A DNA stretch of 64,000 nucleotides from Geoglobus acetivorans (GTDB lineage: Archaea > Halobacteriota > Archaeoglobi > Archaeoglobales > Archaeoglobaceae), in the NCBI RefSeq assembly GCF_000789255.1, contig NZ_CP009552.1:1-64000 (forward strand), in the 5' to 3' direction. Shown one piece after another: positions 62,352 to 64,000 of the stretch. The notes under the pieces are model-generated. The model made no database searches. It was not told the origin of the DNA and saw nothing but the letters and a program-made list of their open reading frames with translations. Within the stretch, counting starts at the first letter, position 1. Each line of letters opens with the position of its first letter. A program made the translations under genes and the position numbers.

Positions 62352-62630
62352 ATGTATGCTGTAAGGAGGTGGGATGAAGAAGTTGTGAAGTGGCTGGCTG
62401 TGGGAATGGTTTTAGGGATGGTTGGGTTGACGATAGTTGGAGGCACTTTCCTTGATTTGTACGGGCAGTATTTATTGGTAAGCAAGGATCCGGCATCAGC
62501 AGTGCCTACACTCGGCTTCATGATTTCAGATGCGGCTACTTTTGGGGTTCTCATTTACGCAGGTTTAGCAGCCGGACCTGCAGGATGGGCTGCAGCAGGG
62601 ATAATTGCTGCAGGGGCAGCATTATGGTGA
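62352..62630 (+). CDS. small hydrophobic peptide, possible circular-bacteriocin-like precursor
   Basis: 92 residues. A charged start (MYAVRRWDEEVVKW) leads into three hydrophobic stretches (about 14-31, 52-70 and 72-91), the last almost pure Ala/Gly/Ile and ending in Trp (GIIAAGAALW). There is no conventional leader or Gly-Gly site. The alanine- and glycine-rich helices with an aromatic C-terminus recall circular bacteriocin precursors, and the third gene of the set encodes a SpoIIM/DUF95 protein, a component common to those clusters. Holin-like or other membrane peptides are alternatives. Confidence 0.5.
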   Translation: MYAVRRWDEEVVKWLAVGMVLGMVGLTIVGGTFLDLYGQYLLVSKDPASAVPTLGFMISDAATFGVLIYAGLAAGPAGWAAAGIIAAGAALW

Positions 62631-63085
62631 CGCACGACGTTAAAATAGAGAAAATTAAGGAATGGAGAACGATTTCAGCGATAATGTTTCCGATCTCTTT
62701 TTTATTTGTTTTTTTAGCGTATTTCATAGCTTATATTTTTAAAGATAAGCTGCTTATTTTGTCACCATATTTAACGACTTACGTTATTGGTTTTGGTGTG
62801 GGATATTTCTTCACGGAGAAATTTTCGAAATTCAGTGAATGGCTGACTCATGCGGAAGGTCAGCCCAATATGCGATTTTGGTTTTTGTTTGGAGTAACCA
62901 TCAGTTATTTCATTGCAGTATCTGTTTCGTTCATATATGCCACTTTGCTCAGAATAGAGTACACTCTTGACAAGTGGTTGATAGGTTGGGGACTGTTGTT
63001 TGGAGTTACAACATTCATGGGATATTATGGTGGTGCATCTCTCTACATATACAAGAAAACTGGAGAAGTGATTGATGTTGTATGA
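62624..63085 (+). CDS. four-helix membrane protein of the peptide locus
   Basis: 153 residues. After a charged N-terminus (THDVKIEKIKEWRTISAIMF) there are four hydrophobic segments (about 16-38, 43-63, 84-107 and 117-137). I do not recognise the family. It starts at the ATG inside ATGGTGA, overlapping the peptide gene stop by 7 bases; a longer in-frame start at 62585 is unlikely. Tight coupling suggests export, maturation or immunity for the peptide. Confidence 0.65.
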   Translation: MVTHDVKIEKIKEWRTISAIMFPISFLFVFLAYFIAYIFKDKLLILSPYLTTYVIGFGVGYFFTEKFSKFSEWLTHAEGQPNMRFWFLFGVTISYFIAVSVSFIYATLLRIEYTLDKWLIGWGLLFGVTTFMGYYGGASLYIYKKTGEVIDVV

Positions 63086-63641
63086 AATCATTGCTTTATT
63101 TTTTGCCAATAATCGTTTTTTTATGGGTTTTATCGTGGGATTAAAAAATTACAATACAGTTGATCTTCCAAAATCACGTATTATTATAATACCTGAATTT
63201 GACAATTTTACACATGAAAGTTTATCTTTTGGACTTATTCTTACCAACAACGTCAAAGTTGTGTTAGTCTGCATTTTTGGCTCCCTATTTTTGTCAGTTC
63301 CAACCTTATTAACGCTCTTTAGAAACGGATTTATTCTCGGCTATCAAACTGCCAGTTCCTTATCTACAATCGGTTTCCAAACGTTTGCTTATGTTTTTCC
63401 CCACGGCATCTTCGAAATCCCAGCAATAATCATAGCGGGAGCAGCGGGCTTCAAAATCCCCTATGAAATCATCAGATACTTAGCGGGAAAAAAGGAGCAA
63501 ATACCTACAAGAGGGGAAATAAAAGAGTATCTAACGCTTGCATTAATCTCAATAATCCTAGTCGTAATAACAGCATGGATTGAGGCAAACATAACGCTGA
63601 AAATAGCCAGATCAATGCTCAATTCGACAAAAGGTATTTGA
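63075..63641 (+). CDS. SpoIIM/DUF95-family membrane protein
   Basis: 188 residues, four or five hydrophobic helices. The family blocks are visible: LTNNVKVVLVCIFGSLFL, LFRNGFILGYQ and FPHGIFEIPAIIIAGAAGF. DUF95 proteins occur in sporulation, in unrelated archaeal and bacterial membranes, and as the shared membrane component of circular bacteriocin clusters. It overlaps the preceding gene by 11 bases. A second short frame from 63082 (MKSLLYFLP...) also resembles a SpoIIM N-terminus, so the first 30 residues are uncertain and a frameshift there is possible. Confidence 0.8.
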   Translation: MLYEIIALFFANNRFFMGFIVGLKNYNTVDLPKSRIIIIPEFDNFTHESLSFGLILTNNVKVVLVCIFGSLFLSVPTLLTLFRNGFILGYQTASSLSTIGFQTFAYVFPHGIFEIPAIIIAGAAGFKIPYEIIRYLAGKKEQIPTRGEIKEYLTLALISIILVVITAWIEANITLKIARSMLNSTKGI

Positions 63642-63665
63642 GACATAACGTTGTAAGCGAGTATT

Positions 63666-63890
63666 ATGGAGAGGATAGAAGTTGATTTAGGAAAGCTTGG
63701 CGGTAAACCGGTAATAAAGGGAACGAGGATTCCCGTGCATCTTATTCTTGAAATGCTTGCCAGTGGTATGAGTATCGAAGATATTCCGAAGGAGTATCCG
63801 GAATTATCCGAGGAAGACGTAAGGGAAGCGATAAGGTACGCCTCAAAGATTCTGAGCAGAGAGGAATCATATGAAATTCCTGTTGGATGA
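63666..63890 (+). CDS. DUF433 antitoxin
   Basis: 74 residues. IEVDLGKLGGKPVIKGTRIP and LILEMLASGMSIEDIPKEYP, with LSEEDVREAIRYASKIL, are the classic DUF433 (VapB45-like) blocks, an HTH antitoxin family. The toxin gene overlaps its 3 prime end by 20 bases. Confidence 0.9.
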   Translation: MERIEVDLGKLGGKPVIKGTRIPVHLILEMLASGMSIEDIPKEYPELSEEDVREAIRYASKILSREESYEIPVG

Positions 63891-64000
63891 CAACATTCCG
63901 TTAAGCGTTAAGATTTGGTTTCAGAAAAGAGGAATTTATGCCATTAAGGCATTTGAAGTTGGATTGAAGGGGGCAGACGACGAAACTGTTTACAGATACG
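63871..64000 (+). CDS. DUF5615 PIN-like toxin (partial, runs off the window)
   Basis: 43 residues before the window ends. KFLLDDNIPLSVKIWFQKRG, with its paired Asp residues, and AFEVGLKGADDETVYRY are the usual start of DUF5615 (Mut7-C/PIN-like) nucleases, which pair with DUF433 antitoxins. GAGGAATC precedes the ATG. The rest lies beyond base 64000. Confidence 0.85.
   Translation, partial: MKFLLDDNIPLSVKIWFQKRGIYAIKAFEVGLKGADDETVYRY

Noticed and set aside
1-64000. CRISPR arrays and rRNA genes
   Set aside because: I saw no regularly spaced repeats and no rRNA-like sequence; only one tRNA could be supported.

Overview
The window is a hyperthermophile-type archaeal chromosome, most like the order Archaeoglobales (Archaeoglobus, Geoglobus, Ferroglobus). 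The main reason is a complete F420H2:quinone oxidoreductase operon in the order J-K-M-L-N-A-BC-D-H-I-F, with the B and C subunits fused as in Archaeoglobus. Archaeal ribosomal proteins (L15e, L37Ae, L10e, L40e), exosome, proteasome, RNase P subunits, RadB, Cdc48, geranylgeranyl reductase and TATA-box promoters agree. The genus cannot be fixed from this sequence alone.

Layout. 1-3.1 kb: small membrane ORF, winged-helix regulator, M20 hydrolase, radical SAM/SPASM protein. 3.2-14.2 kb: fqo operon. 14.3-20.0 kb: NIF3-family protein, CARDB-like surface protein with a MacB/LolD-type ABC transporter, YlbF-family protein. 20.1-26.4 kb: information-processing superoperon (L15e, exosome-associated RNA-binding protein, RNase P Rpp30 and Pop5, proteasome alpha, SBDS, Rrp4, Rrp41, Rrp42, L37Ae, Rpo12). 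26.4-29.9 kb: aroC and aroA, an MBL-fold hydrolase, L40e. 30.0-34.5 kb: a decayed accessory islet with lipoproteins, two frameshifted genes, an internally deleted IS remnant and two toxin-antitoxin loci. 34.6-43.1 kb: methyltransferase, L10e, ribB, riboflavin kinase/regulator rbkR, HDAC-fold protein, corrinoid-reactivation ferredoxin, crotonase, argC, M32 carboxypeptidase. 43.1-46.9 kb: tRNA-Ser(GGA), rubrerythrin, kinase, DtxR-FeoA regulator, feoB. 47-57.7 kb: radB, larC, a long Cdc48, PRC-barrel and DUF1614 proteins, a Trm5-like methyltransferase, cooC, DUF166, UbiA prenyltransferase, CitG-like protein with DUF447, a split-Soret-type cytochrome. 57.9-62 kb: geranylgeranyl reductase with its ferredoxin, SBF transporter, purM, larE. 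62.3-64 kb: a coupled set of a small hydrophobic peptide, a membrane protein and a SpoIIM/DUF95 protein, then a DUF433/DUF5615 toxin-antitoxin pair cut by the window edge.

How the genes work together. Fqo feeds electrons from F420H2 to a membrane quinone and pumps ions; the UbiA-type prenyltransferase may supply that quinone, and the split-Soret lipoprotein is a surface electron carrier. Iron uptake (feoB) sits with its own DtxR regulator and has a DtxR-like palindrome at the start site. Flavin synthesis (ribB, rbkR) has a palindrome array abutting the rbkR start. LarC and LarE are two of the three nickel-pincer cofactor proteins.

Most worth following up: the 62.3-63.6 kb peptide/SpoIIM locus, which resembles the core of circular bacteriocin clusters; a 76-bp perfect repeat between the two AAA domains of cdc48; a four-cluster FqoI; and the operator-like palindromes at rbkR and feoB.
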